Shown piece by piece: positions 57,201 through 63,890 of a DNA stretch of 64,000 bases; within the stretch, counting starts at the first letter, position 1, and every line of letters starts with the position of its first letter. The DNA is from Cristatella mucedo (Eukaryota > Bryozoa > Phylactolaemata > Cristatellidae), in the NCBI GenBank assembly GCA_009760855.2, contig WPIO01000014.1, forward strand, positions 2,967,501 through 3,031,500, read 5' to 3'. A model generated the notes under the pieces. That model was not told the origin of the DNA and made no database searches. It saw only the letters and a list, made by a program, of their open reading frames with translations. A program made the translations under genes and the position numbers.

Positions 57201-57792
57201 TTCAAGCATGATTTTACTTACCATTCAATTGCATTTCACTTTGCAGCAAATGTAAAGCGCCTAGAGAGAGATTAAGTTCTCTGAGGGCGCTTTATCAAGT
57301 GAATTATTATTATTATTATTATTATTATTAACAAAAATATAATAACAATATTACGTTTGATATAGCGCCTTCAGAGAACTCAATCTCTTTCTAGGCACTT
57401 TAAATTTACAAATATTTAGGCACTTTATATGTGCTGAAAAGAACGGAAATCGACTGAATAGTGTTGTAATACACAATTTCCACGTATAAGCACATATAAA
57501 ACAATTTAAACTAACGGAGCAAGTGCTGAGGAACAAGCGAGCGATTAGTTAGCCGCCGATGACTGAGGTCTGACGCAGGAAATCGCAATATCCGCTATAT
57601 CTAAAAGCGGTCTATCGGGTTTGCTGTTAAGGGACGCTGGGGCGAGGCGCCTCATGCACGTACCTCCCTCAGCCAAGCATCGTAGTCAGTCTGGAATTGA
57701 GCTTCTGACAAGAAAACAACATGTGTATCGTATTTCTTCAGGAATATATTCCTACGGACAAAGCACGAGCAGTTATAATACACTGCCTGCAT
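32726..57792 (-). CDS. OGFOD2: OGFOD2: 2-oxoglutarate and Fe(II)-dependent oxygenase, complete 6-exon gene
   Basis: Six exons at 57664-57792, 55920-55964, 51052-51162, 43008-43128, 42763-42887 and 32726-33238 join without a frame break into 347 codons plus stop, close to the usual family length of about 350. The N-terminus has YNCSCF and KKYDTHVVF, the middle [10 protein letters not shown] and [10 protein letters not shown], then [11 protein letters not shown] and [16 protein letters not shown]. The double-stranded beta-helix domain occupies about 178-320: iron ligands H235, D237 (GMHFDN) and H297 (CQMHYVEP), 2-oxoglutarate arginine R307, and a C-terminal CPMC. The family uses 2-oxoglutarate, O2 and iron; the substrate of OGFOD2 is not established. 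Introns are GT-AG, one of 120 bp and others up to 9.5 kb, filled with LINEs and SINEs. All catalytic residues are kept, so the gene looks functional. Confidence 0.95.
33239..33984. other. intron sequence, AT-rich
   Basis: First part of the 9.5-kb OGFOD2 intron 5. 33660-33890 is strongly AT-rich with repeated TTAATATTA phrases. No gene or known repeat was recognised. Confidence 0.5.
33985..34800 (-). mobile_element. LINE family A, 5'-truncated
   Basis: (AAT)n at 33990, tail, 3' UTR and RT C-terminus in reverse. The minus strand at 34427-34813 reads [39 protein letters not shown] and [13 protein letters not shown] short insertion (TTCGAAC...GGATTGGTC region near 34545) interrupts the [11 protein letters not shown] segment. 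Confidence 0.85.
34801..36365. other. no gene recognised
   Basis: Intron sequence with a short local repeat (TAGTATAGTAGTTCTATAAA, TATAAATAGTATAG) at 34865-34912. Open frames at 35002, 35543 and 35669 show no motifs. Confidence 0.4.
36370..36530 (-). mobile_element. tRNA-derived SINE, family C
   Basis: Reverse orientation: TTTACGTAGCAGCAGAATAGCC, GCCAGCAGCAGGACTCGAAC (B-box complement) and GTCGTGAAGTGCAAGCACC. It lies just upstream of the large plus-strand LINE. Confidence 0.75.
37738..38435 (-). mobile_element. LINE family A copy nested in the plus-strand LINE
   Basis: (TAATAA)n, tail, 3' UTR and RT C-terminus in reverse orientation ([20 protein letters not shown], minus strand). The flanking sequence on both sides is the interrupted plus-strand element, which resumes with AAAATCACCTGTGAATC at 38447; the copy at 46235 shows the uninterrupted order near 47815-47850. 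A small TTTGATGTGGTG-type duplication near 38300 is private to this copy. Confidence 0.9.
39321..40106 (+). pseudogene. reverse transcriptase ORF of LINE family A, inactive
   Basis: 261 codons: [20 protein letters not shown] (RT motif A with catalytic D), [13 protein letters not shown], then [14 protein letters not shown], where the YADD catalytic box of motif C reads YTDG, and [20 protein letters not shown]. Loss of the second aspartate abolishes polymerase activity by family knowledge. The frame ends where homology continues in another frame (frameshift near 40105). Confidence 0.9.
40290..40455 (-). mobile_element. SINE C inserted in the RT C-terminal region
   Basis: Reverse orientation: TATAGCAACAGAAGAGCC, CCACTGCAGGATTCGAACCC, AAAGCAACCACCTTACC, GCCACCACGGCTC. 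It splits LLxLTFRSLH of the LINE, yet the plus-strand frame 40165-40803 stays open through it. Confidence 0.85.
40971..42055. other. no gene recognised
   Basis: Intron sequence, possibly including flanks of the Tc1 relic. Open frames at 41455-41738 lack motifs. Confidence 0.4.
42060..42300 (-). mobile_element. Tc1/mariner transposase C-terminal relic
   Basis: The minus strand near 42300 reads [16 protein letters not shown], corresponding to the WPxQSPDLNPIENLW block of Tc1-type DDE transposases, and about 60 codons later [16 protein letters not shown], the usual SMPxR...GG end. The catalytic glutamate of IENLW is a lysine here and a stop follows, so it is inactive. The terminal inverted repeats were not located. 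Confidence 0.7.
42374..42556 (+). repeat. perfect 90-bp tandem duplication
   Basis: 42374-42463 and 42464-42553 are identical (starting TGCTTAAGTGGGAACC), followed by TGC of a third start. Being 30 codons long it keeps the plus-strand frame open, but no protein family is recognised. It lies 210 bp downstream (minus strand) of OGFOD2 exon 5. Confidence 0.95.
42763..42887 (-). CDS. OGFOD2: OGFOD2 exon 5
   Basis: The acceptor TATCTTGCTTCTATAG precedes 42887 and the donor GTGAGT follows 42763. 125 bp: two bases finishing an alanine and 41 codons with [20 protein letters not shown] and [12 protein letters not shown]. It exits in phase 0 into VLVQELGF of exon 6. Confidence 0.95.
43008..43128 (-). 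CDS. OGFOD2: OGFOD2 exon 4
   Basis: Acceptor CAAATTTGCAG, donor GTAGGG. 40 codons plus one base: [30 protein letters not shown]. The intron to exon 5 is 120 bp. The open frame reads through the donor, so retention would insert an arginine-rich stretch. Confidence 0.9.
43260..43405 (-). mobile_element. tRNA-derived SINE, family D
   Basis: Reverse orientation: AATTCATTTGTATAGCACCC, AGAGAACTTAATCTCTATAT, CACGACCTCAGCCAGACC, ACCAAACCAGCTCGGC. Confidence 0.75.
43406..44099. other. no gene recognised
   Basis: Intron sequence of OGFOD2. Nothing could be assigned. Confidence 0.45.
44100..44330 (-). mobile_element. remnant of a further CR1/L2-like ORF end
   Basis: The minus strand reads [40 protein letters not shown], the W/FxNSLPxxVRxxxSLxxFKxxLxTxLF pattern at the end of many LINE ORFs, but different from families A and B. 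Confidence 0.55.
44630..44785 (+). mobile_element. tRNA-derived SINE, family C
   Basis: CTTAGCTCAGCTATGATGCG (A-box-like), GGCGGTGGGCTGGAGTCCTG, GTGAAAGCCGCTAAGGCTC, AAGAGGCTGAAGAATCAGC in plus orientation. Confidence 0.7.
44985..45095 (-). mobile_element. SINE D, truncated
   Basis: ATACCTTTGTATAGCACCC, AGAGAACTTGATCTCTATCC, then GCAAGCACTTTAACCAGC with the middle (B-box) section deleted. Confidence 0.65.
45255..46030 (-). mobile_element. LINE family B, decayed, with a nested SINE C
   Basis: Starts in GTAATGTAACGTAATGTAATG, followed by the reverse family B 3' UTR. SINE C interrupts at about 45405-45570; homology resumes with CATAGCCGAGTCTGG and continues through the PFLHL/KTVG and AKKLTSSL regions (45700-45960). 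Confidence 0.75.
45405..45570 (-). mobile_element. SINE C nested in LINE family B
   Basis: TTAGCTGATTTACCAGTCC, CAGCAGCAGAAGAGCC, GTAGGATTCGCACCCGCGAC, GTCGTGAAGAGCGAGCACC: complete SINE C in reverse orientation, placed inside family B sequence. Confidence 0.8.
46901..47354. mobile_element. non-autonomous hAT-like element nested in the LINE
   Basis: The left end AGGGGTAGGCAAACTTTTCG and the right end, read in reverse, CAGAGGTCGGGAAACTCGGG, resemble hAT terminal inverted repeats (CAGxGGTxxxCAAACTT type). There is no transposase frame in about 450 bp. The paralogous LINE copy at about 37258 shows the empty site (ACAACCCCAGATCAATC), and AGAT is present at both junctions, suggesting a degenerate target duplication. 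Confidence 0.75.
49475..49846. repeat. near-perfect inverted repeat, arms ~140 bp
   Basis: 49475-49616 and 49699-49846 are reverse complements with only about four differences plus (ATT)n length variation. Each arm contains about 70 bp of RT coding sequence ([15 protein letters not shown]) joined to about 70 bp of the family A 3' tail. The 82-bp loop is the RT sequence that should follow directly ([15 protein letters not shown]). Confidence 0.92.
50521..51051. other. no gene recognised
   Basis: Intron sequence. A direct repeat of GCAGCTTAGCACAAG occurs at about 50984 and 51006. Confidence 0.5.
51052..51162 (-). CDS. OGFOD2: OGFOD2 exon 3
   Basis: Acceptor TTGCGATTCAAAG, donor GTGATC. 37 codons in phase 0: [37 protein letters not shown]. 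It corresponds to the helical segment and the YxPxxPxVY motif preceding the oxygenase domain in OGFOD2 proteins. Another frame is also open here but does not fit the family. Confidence 0.9.
51510..51655 (+). mobile_element. tRNA-derived SINE, family C
   Basis: CAGATCATGGGTTTTAGTCC (degenerate B box), GTAAGGCTCTTCTACCTC, TACAAATGAGGCTATTGAG, TCAGCTG in plus orientation. Confidence 0.72.
51656..52994. other. no gene recognised
   Basis: Intron sequence of OGFOD2. Open frames at 51760, 52084 and 52545 show no known motif. Confidence 0.45.
52995..53275 (+). mobile_element. LINE family B 3' end
   Basis: ACGACATCTACTCTCAAGC, CCTCCTGACTCAGCTATGC, GACAAAGTCTGTTGGCTACC, ending GAAGTCACGGAGATACATTA. 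Family B tail and UTR on the plus strand, decayed ORF. Confidence 0.78.
53276..53405 (-). mobile_element. SINE C, abutting LINE family B
   Basis: TTTTTGTATAGCGATAGAAG, GCCTTTATAGCTATGACC, AAAAGATCGCCCACCGAGG with the B-box complement deleted, and AAAGCAACTGCCTTACC. Confidence 0.7.
53406..54329. other. no gene recognised
   Basis: AT-rich intron sequence; 53860-54130 is especially AT-rich. Nothing could be assigned. Confidence 0.5.
54330..55065 (-). mobile_element. LINE family A, 5'-truncated, well preserved
   Basis: (AAT)n, tail, 3' UTR and RT C-terminus in reverse; the minus frame 54587-54979 reads [58 protein letters not shown] one-base shift near 54960 separates it from [20 protein letters not shown]. 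It forms a long inverted pair with 56615-57335. Confidence 0.9.
55066..55919. other. no gene recognised
   Basis: OGFOD2 intron 2 sequence. Open frames at 55159 and 55462 (minus) show no motif and no phase-compatible splice pair. Confidence 0.45.
55920..55964 (-). CDS. OGFOD2: OGFOD2 exon 2, 45 bp
   Basis: Acceptor GTTATATATTTTGCAG, donor GTATGA. 15 codons in phase 0, [15 protein letters not shown], matching the GCxSxxDFQQLLAEL segment of vertebrate OGFOD2. Because it is a multiple of three, skipping it would keep the frame. Confidence 0.9.
56435..56595 (-). mobile_element. tRNA-derived SINE, family C, nearly complete
   Basis: AGCTGATTTAACAGCCTC, TTATATAGCGACATGAGAGC, CACCACCGCTTGCAGCAGC, AGCAGGATTCGAACCCTCG, AAAAGCAACCGCCTTACC: reverse orientation and one of the best copies. 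Confidence 0.82.
56615..57335 (+). mobile_element. LINE family A, 5'-truncated, well preserved
   Basis: The plus frame 56624-56920 reads [60 protein letters not shown]; then 3' UTR (GCATGCTGACCCTGTGCATG) and a tail with AGAGATTAAGTTCTCTGAGG and (ATT)n to about 57330. Confidence 0.9.
57345..57440 (-). mobile_element. LINE family A tail, opposite orientation
   Basis: AATATTACGTTTGATATAGC, CTTCAGAGAACTCAATCTC, AGGCACTTTAAATTTAC. It lies back to back with the preceding plus-strand tail, their (ATT)n and AAT tracts facing each other. Confidence 0.75.
57664..57792 (-). CDS. OGFOD2: OGFOD2 exon 1 with start codon
   Basis: ATG at 57790-57792 is preceded directly by an in-frame TAA, which fixes the start. 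43 codons follow: [43 protein letters not shown], then the donor GTACGT. The cysteine pair in CSCF and the YxxHVxF motif match the conserved N-terminus of OGFOD2. Confidence 0.92.
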
Positions 57793-57924
57793 TTAACTGT
57801 GAAGTCACAGGGTAAGAAAAGACGTTTAGGCCTGCGCTATAGACGAATACGGTTGCAAGGCGACTACTGCACCCGTGCTCTAACTGGGCGAGGTGAGACT
57901 GCAAAGTGGCTATGTCGCTGTCGT

Positions 57925-57934
57925 CGCTTCCGGT
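57925..57934 (-). promoter_or_regulatory. ETS/GABP-like site upstream of OGFOD2
   Basis: The minus strand reads ACCGGAAGCG, the consensus of ETS-family sites common in animal housekeeping promoters, about 133 bp upstream of the OGFOD2 ATG in a locally CpG-rich stretch (57830-57970). No TATA box is visible nearby. Function is inferred. Confidence 0.5.
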
Positions 57935-58645
57935 TACCGGCATCGGTGGAACCGCGTGGGGGCGCGGACATTTGCTAAGTCTGGGTCAGCATGAGTTCCG
58001 TTTTTAAAGGAACCCTCAACCCAGAGGCGGCCCAGCAATTGCCCGATGATGTTTGGATGGTATGTACTTAAGCTATGAATTTTTTCCGCTAGTGTTGTGT
58101 AAGAGAGGCGTCTTGGAGTGGTCCATGAGAGTGCTTCGTACCCCAGCATGTCCCCTGCTTGCATCGAGGGAAGTGCTGCACGTATTGTCTTGTTCACCTA
58201 TAGTATAGTAGCTGTCAGATACTTCAGTCGCTTTTTTGGCATTCCCTTCGTCAATTTGGATTATATTATGTATTCAGTATATCAAATGGGTCCTTCGCTA
58301 ATGAGGTTCGCATCACCGAGTTGCAGTAAGATTTACATAAGTCTGCGGCCCGAACAGTATATGCGCTCGCAAAAATGACCTCAATTAGCTGAGCTGTGAA
58401 CTTGGGTTTTAAAGGAAACAGTTCTTATAGGTCTTTTGAACTATCTCTTGGAAAGTGCTTTCTTTAGCTTTCATAATAATAATAATACAAGATATTTGTA
58501 TAGCGCTCATAGAGAGCTTTGGAAGTATTAGTCGAATGATTATTACCGCCGTAGCATACAACTAATTTGCGATGCTCGTGCCTCTTGAGATTTTTAACTT
58601 GGCAAAACTGTTTGTGGTTATATGATCGGTGGAATACCGGTTAGC
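57935..58645. other. OGFOD2 upstream region
   Basis: Open frames on both strands (57934-58197 minus, 58118-58378 plus) have no recognised motif. A small family A tail-like piece lies at 58470-58520 (minus). A divergent plus-strand promoter is possible, since the only other plus-strand exon seen is at 63163. Confidence 0.35.
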
Positions 58646-58649
58646 CCAG

Positions 58650-58815
58650 TTTGCTGTGTCTTAGCCCAGCATGTAATCTACTCCCTCTTCACGACCCAGA
58701 TCGTTGGTTCGAGACCTGCAGCAGGCAATCGTGTATTGCCCACTTCAAGCGGTGGTGATAGCCGTTAAGGCTCTTCTACCGCTAGACAAATGAGGCTGTT
58801 AGATCAGCTAATCTA
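58650..58815 (+). mobile_element. tRNA-derived SINE, family C
   Basis: GATCGTTGGTTCGAGACCTG (B box), CAGCAGGCAATCGTGTATTG, CAAGCGGTGGTGATAGCCG, CTTCTACCGCTAGACAAATG, TTAGATCAGC in plus orientation. Confidence 0.78.
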
Positions 58816-58854
58816 AGAGAGGTTTATTAGCCATGTTTGTTGACTTGATAATAA

Positions 58855-59050
58855 TATACATTTGTATAGTGCCCTCAGGGAACTCTTCTTGTCTTTTATC
58901 CAGGCATCTACATATTATTTGTATAGCTCATTAAGAAAACTTGATCTCAGTCCAGGCACTTTATATATGCCACAGGGCTCGAACCAAGGACGTAGGTTGC
59001 TAAAGGCAAGCACCTTATTCCTGGGCCAAACCAGTGCGAAAGTGTCGTGT
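58855..59050 (-). mobile_element. SINE D with duplicated tail
   Basis: Two successive reverse tails (GTGCCCTCAGGGAACTC; TTAAGAAAACTTGATCTCAG) precede GGGCTCGAACCAAGGACG and CAAGCACCTTATTCC. Either a tail duplication or a LINE tail next to SINE D. Confidence 0.65.
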
Positions 59051-59189
59051 GTGCTATGGGACCAGGATTAGTGAGGCTTGCTTCAGCCCTGGCGGTAGTT
59101 AAGCCATTCGTACATCATGGTGCCAGAAGGAAGTTTTGCAATCAAGTCATGATGGTTATTCTGTCCTATTGTATATATGTGTATTTATA

Positions 59190-59440
59190 AAATGCAAAAT
59201 GTGTACGTACGTGTGTGTTTATGTGTCTACGTACGTGTGTGTGTGTGTGTTTGTGTTGTGTGAGTGAGTTTGCACAGATGAGTATATTCAGATTGCATTC
59301 ATTAGCTCACAAAGCGAGTCTCCTCCTCCCCTCCTTCTTCTTTTCTTCCTCCTTCTCCTCTTCCTCCTGCTCCTTTCTTCTCCACCTTCTGCTCCTGCTC
59401 TTTCTCCCTCTCTTCCTGCTTCTTCTTACTTTTCAATTAT
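59190..59440 (+). repeat. (GT)n followed by a CTT/CTC pyrimidine tract
   Basis: GTGTGTGTGTGT near 59234-59248, then 59318-59440 is almost pure pyrimidine on the plus strand, made of TTC, CTC and CTT units with occasional CTG. The open frame over it (SSFSSSSCSF) is low complexity. Confidence 0.9.
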
Positions 59441-61295
59441 ACGTATATAGCATTACGCTATTTGCATATATCGGCAATACGTCTGTTGAAATGTGCCTCA
59501 TTTTCCACCGAATGTCTGCTGATCTGCCTGGCTTGATCGGGCAGATGCATCTTTAATCCTAGAGCCATAATCCTGTATAGCCTTAGGAGCATAGAACTGC
59601 CGGTGTATTCATTGTACTAAACTTTCACTGCTCCGTGCTACTGGGGCTTCACAGTGCACTCGAAACTATGCGGCTCGGTCTAGGCACTGCAGCTAGTTCG
59701 ACATTCTTAAATTTTGAAAATTTGACCAGATTTGTGCGCTAAAATAAAAACATCTGATTTAACAGCTTTGTTTTTTATGTAGCAGCAGAAGAGTCTTGGG
59801 GGGGCCTTCGAGTCTCACTAAGACAAGTAGCTGCTGCTTCGGTAGCACTGGCCACTTTTCACCAGTCAGCACTCTCCTTAGAACTGAACTGCTCTCTCTT
59901 CTACCGTGTTGGCACTACGTTCTTGTAATTGGCTAGTACCTGCTTGGTGAGATCGTAATAGAGAATGTTTACCCCAGCCTAGGACAGTGCCTTGCCTAGG
60001 TGACGTCTGCCGGTACTAGGCTGGGGGGCCTTCCCGACCTTGACTGACCAATCGAGGCGCAGCGTTCCTGCTGCTGTCATTAGCAGCAGCGTTGGCCAAT
60101 CGGAGCTCAGCATCCCTGGGTGCAGACGCCGGAATCTCCGGTTAGATGAGAACGTTGGCGAGAGTTGATGATTAAACATTGTTGAGTTCGGTTGTGTTCT
60201 GAGTGCTCCTAGTCGTTTGCTGTTTAGCAATGTGCGCTCACACACACACACACACTCACAACAATTCGATGGTAGGAGTCAAACCTTCTAGAGTGGTCAC
60301 AGCCGAGTGAGCGATAGGCAGACTTGCACATTATTTTAATGCAAGCTATGTAATAAACGAATGGCCTAACCATAGGCTTTCCATTTGACAAGTTGCTCTG
60401 CTCACCGAAAAGGTATTGGAAACACTAGTGAAGCACAGCACAGCACAGATCTGGGTATAAAGTTACTGAGCCGTTTCAGGTGAGTTAGTTTTTTTGCCGA
60501 GTTCTGGGAGGCCAACATTGCACACGAGCTAGACTTTGGCGATCATGCTCTCGGTTGCCCTTGAGGAATAGACCAAGCCCATTTATAAAAACAGTGAATC
60601 TACCACACTAGAAGCAACAGTTGCTGCTGTCTAGGAGGCAAACCATTGGTTGACAGGTTGAGGTCTTCCGCATCTTGACCATGCTGCGAGTCCACCGATC
60701 GATGGGGCTTCGGGGCCTGTGAAGACTGTTCTTTCGGTAGGCAACTGGCCGGCACCAGCTGGCCTGGCCGGCCAGTTAATCCACTTGACCTGTTAGGCTA
60801 GTGACATGTTGTTCTACTCATCTCCAGCTGCCAAGCAACAGTGCAGTGGCTGCACTTGTACGATGTGTCAATCATAGCAGAGCAGTGGCCAGCCAAAGCC
60901 ATTCGACTGGTCGCACCCTTAGAAAAAGCTTCCAGTGCATCTGGGAAAATCTATTTTTTCGAAGGATATTTGCAGACATTGGGAAGCAGTAGATGATGTC
61001 ACCACACTTTGAGGTAGGGTAAGGGCCATGTCCACTCTTTGTGGAGGGCCAGGAGTTTGTTTCACTCCTTCGGAAGTTTTCACCTTGCCCTCCTCGAATC
61101 CTTGACTGTTGCTCAACCTCGCACCTCTGAGTGATATCGCCCTGGTGGTTGCAGGCAAAATTTTGCAATGTTTACATTTAAATTTGTTTATTTATCGCCT
61201 TTTTGATTGTGTGCCCTCGTCTTTGAATGAGGGATGGAGGTCTTGCAACCTGACCCTCTTGGCGAGCAATTGGCCTGTGTAGCCTTGCTCACCTT
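59441..61295. other. no gene recognised; possible promoter-like segment
   Basis: A SINE C tail piece lies at 59745-59800 (minus). 60001-60100 contains TGACGTC and two CCAAT boxes (60048, 60096), like a promoter or an LTR, and (CA)n follows at 60239-60256. Open frames at 59979, 60801 and 60872-61168 have no identifiable motif. Confidence 0.35.
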
Positions 61296-61299
61296 TTGT

Positions 61300-61560
61300 A
61301 TGTATCTCCGTCAGTAACTCCACAAAGTCATAAAGACCATGTGGGTGTTACGCAAGAGAGTTTTGTATAGCGCACTCACTGCCTAAGCGGCTTTCGGTAC
61401 GCATTCGGTAGCCAACAGACTTTGTCTCACGCAACAAAGAGAAAGTGGGAAGCATAGCAGAGTTAGGAGAGCAGTTGAGGTAGTGAGTAGCATAGAAGTA
61501 GCAGTTCAGGACCACTGAAAAAGATGTGCCATAGCCGGCAGTTGGAGAGTATATGTCTTT
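61300..61560 (-). mobile_element. LINE family B 3' UTR, well preserved
   Basis: ATGTATCTCCGTCAGTAACTC, AAGACCATGTGGGTGTTACG, GCGGCTTTCGGTACGCATTC, GTCTCACGCAACAAAGAG. Very close to the copies at 26622 and 28588. Similarity stops near 61555, where another LINE family B begins at 61625. Confidence 0.85.
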
Positions 61561-61624
61561 GTAGGCAGTTGGCTGTGCCTAGTATATTATCGGACCAATG
61601 TGATCGTGTTTTTAGCTTCGTCAT

Positions 61625-62575
61625 GCATGATTAATGTAATGTATCTCCGCCTGTAATTGTACAAAGCCGCAAAGACCATGTGTGTGTTACGCAGAAGAGT
61701 TTTCTATAGCACTCGAAGCCTAAGCTGCTTTCGGTATGCATTCGAAAGCCAAAGACGTGACCGCACGCGATAAAGAGAAATTGGGAGCATAGTTGAGTCA
61801 GGAGAGCAGTTTAGTTAGTGAGTAACATGGAACAGCAACTCAGTTTGGCTAGAAAGGGATTTGCCATAGTGCACAGCAGGAGAGTAGTTGTAGTTGCATA
61901 AGAATTGTGGAAGTGGGTGCCACAGTTTAGGACTTAAAGAGCAAAATCTTCTGTAGCTAACGGTCTTTAAATGGAGGGATGAAACAGCCAATTTATATTC
62001 CATACAGGACCTGAGGACACGAGAAGGCAGTAATTGGTGCAGTGGTTCAGCTAGGTATGAAGGAACCGAACCGAAGCAGGCCTTATGGGTCAATGTAAGA
62101 CCTTTGCTCTGTATCTGTTACTCAACTCGCAGCCATCTAAGCTCTTTCAGCAATGAGGTACATGGTCAAACCTCTGGGATTTGTAAACTAGCCGTGCAGC
62201 CATATTCATCGCCAGCTGCAGTCGCCTAGTGGGTTTTTTCGGTAGCTCAGCCAAAAGGGAATTACAATAATCAAGCTGAGACAGAACTAAGGAGCTAGTT
62301 AAATTTTTTGCAAGCCACAGTGGAAGACAGCTCCTACACTTCAATAGGGATCGGAGGTGATGGCTAGCTGTAGAAGCAGTCTTCTGAATGATGCTTTTAA
62401 AATGTATGCAGCTGTCGAAAACGACACCTAAATTTCGAGTACGTGGTGATGGTCGCACATCATCTATTTGAAGAGCAAAGCCTTTTAATCTAGCCACACG
62501 CTTAGGGTGTCTTAATAAGCTCATGTAACGGCTGGCCAGCACAGCTGGAACGAATTTAAAAGCATAAAAATAATA
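61625..62575 (-). mobile_element. LINE family B, older copy
   Basis: Starts with AATGTAATGTATCTCCGCC. Minus-strand frames 61815-62093 and 62147-62626 read LHLKTVSYRRFCSLSPKLWH, then further upstream RSPRTRNLGVVFDSCIHF, LAKNLTSSLVLSQLDYCNSL and LQLAMNMAARLVYKSQRFDH. More diverged than the neighbouring copy. Confidence 0.88.
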
Positions 62576-62579
62576 GTAA

Positions 62580-63162
62580 AATGCATATTGTATTGCTTTG
62601 AGAGAATTGAGTCTCTTTGTAAGCACTTCAGTTAGGCCAGGAAGATAGTAAATTAGAGGATTTATGATGGTAACCAGCTCAAGTGAGTTACAGACGATTC
62701 ACTTGGACAAAAAAAGTCCCTAGTTTTGTGAACATCTGGTGGGGTGCTTTTAGCTTGGCTTTAAAAGGCTAGGGACATAATGTGGCATTAAGGCATCTTT
62801 GATGGTGGCTGGTGTGAGGGAACATGACCTGCAGCCTTTGAGCACTGGGTGGAGACCCTACGAGTGCTCAGACTGCCTAAGCAGCCTGCTGGGTATTCTG
62901 AAGCTAGGCTTGCCGATCTAACTGCTGCATAGCTGGTTGACAAGAACTGGGCGCACTGCTGCCAGAGACTAGTGATACCGTTTTTGTGACACTGTTTTTT
63001 GTGACTCAGTGTGCAGCTGCATTGTGTTGGCTAGCTTGCTCAGTTCTCCAGGTGTTTATGTTGCTAACGCATTGGCCCAAAGACGAGTCCTAATTGCGCA
63101 GCAATGTGTTAGTATAGTAAAAGCGCTACATTTGTGTTGACTCACTTTGAATTTTCCCTCAG
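62580..63162. other. upstream intron of the CX9C gene; nothing recognised
   Basis: Short tail-like motif TTTGAGAGAATTGAGTCTC at 62596-62614; otherwise unique-looking sequence ending in a good polypyrimidine tract and AG at 63161-63162. Confidence 0.4.
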
Positions 63163-63208
63163 GTTAGGCCATGTGAAGTTTATAAAGAAGAATACAAGGA
63201 GTGCAAAT
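63163..63208 (+). CDS. single exon with CX9C motif, C22orf39/PANTS-like
   Basis: The acceptor TTGAATTTTCCCTCAG and the donor GTAAGT frame 46 bp reading VRPCEVYKEEYKECK plus one base. The two cysteines are nine residues apart. RPCExYxxEYxxC is the start of the small C22orf39/PANTS (UPF0545) proteins after a short first exon. The second CX9C half would lie in a later exon, presumably beyond the right edge. Only 15 residues support this, so another CX9C protein is possible. Confidence 0.6.
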
Positions 63209-63740
63209 GTAAGTCCTTAAGCCTGTGTCTTCGCTTTTTAATCACGTAGGATTGCCTCTTATGTAGTCTGCTTTCTTTACTTGCTGTTCCTGTGATTTTC
63301 ACTCGGAGTGCCAAACAGGATCATGCTTGTTTGCAGCCTGGCTTGTGCATGATATAAAAAGGTGCAAAAAAAATCTTGACCGTGTACTTAGCTGCTTTTC
63401 CGTCGGAGGTCTGAGGCAGCATTCTCTGTTGAAAGCTATCTTGTGGCCTGACGTCATGGCATTCTACCAGCAAATGTGTGATACCATTGTACAATTTGCT
63501 AATAGTGGACTCGTTATAATTGGGGTCTCGTTCCAGTATGGGTCACTTGTTAGGTTTTCCTGTCTGTGCACTCCTCAAACTGGGACCAAATATGTATAGC
63601 GACTAAGGTTGCCGAGTTCGGTACTTTGCTTGGTTATCACATGTCTGCACCTGACTGCGTTGGAAGATGCGAATAACTGGGGTGGGCAGTATTGCTGGGT
63701 CGACATGGTGCGGTTTGTGCGATCGGAACGGCCTATATAA
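63209..63740. other. no gene recognised
   Basis: Presumed intron of the CX9C gene. The 90-codon open frame at 63327-63599 shows no matching motif or splice pattern. Confidence 0.45.
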
Positions 63741-63744
63741 TTCA

Positions 63745-63890
63745 AACATAATTCATTTGTATAGCGCCCCAAGAGAACTTATTCTTTATTCATGCGCTTC
63801 ACGTATGCCTCGGGGCTCGAGCCCACGACTTCAGCCAGACCTTGGTCGGGGCGAGCACCATAACCGTGGACCAGTCCAGCTCCGAACCCT
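63745..63890 (-). mobile_element. tRNA-derived SINE, family D, well preserved
   Basis: AATTCATTTGTATAGCGCCC, AGAGAACTTATTCTTTATTC, GGGGCTCGAGCCCACGAC, GACCTTGGTCGGGGCGAGC in reverse orientation. Nearly the mirror of the copy at 205-365 at the other end of the window. Confidence 0.8.

Noticed and set aside
57934-58197. 87-codon minus-strand frame upstream of OGFOD2 as an extra N-terminal exon
   Set aside because: An in-frame TAA lies immediately before the OGFOD2 ATG, the family N-terminus starts at the called exon, and no motif is recognised.
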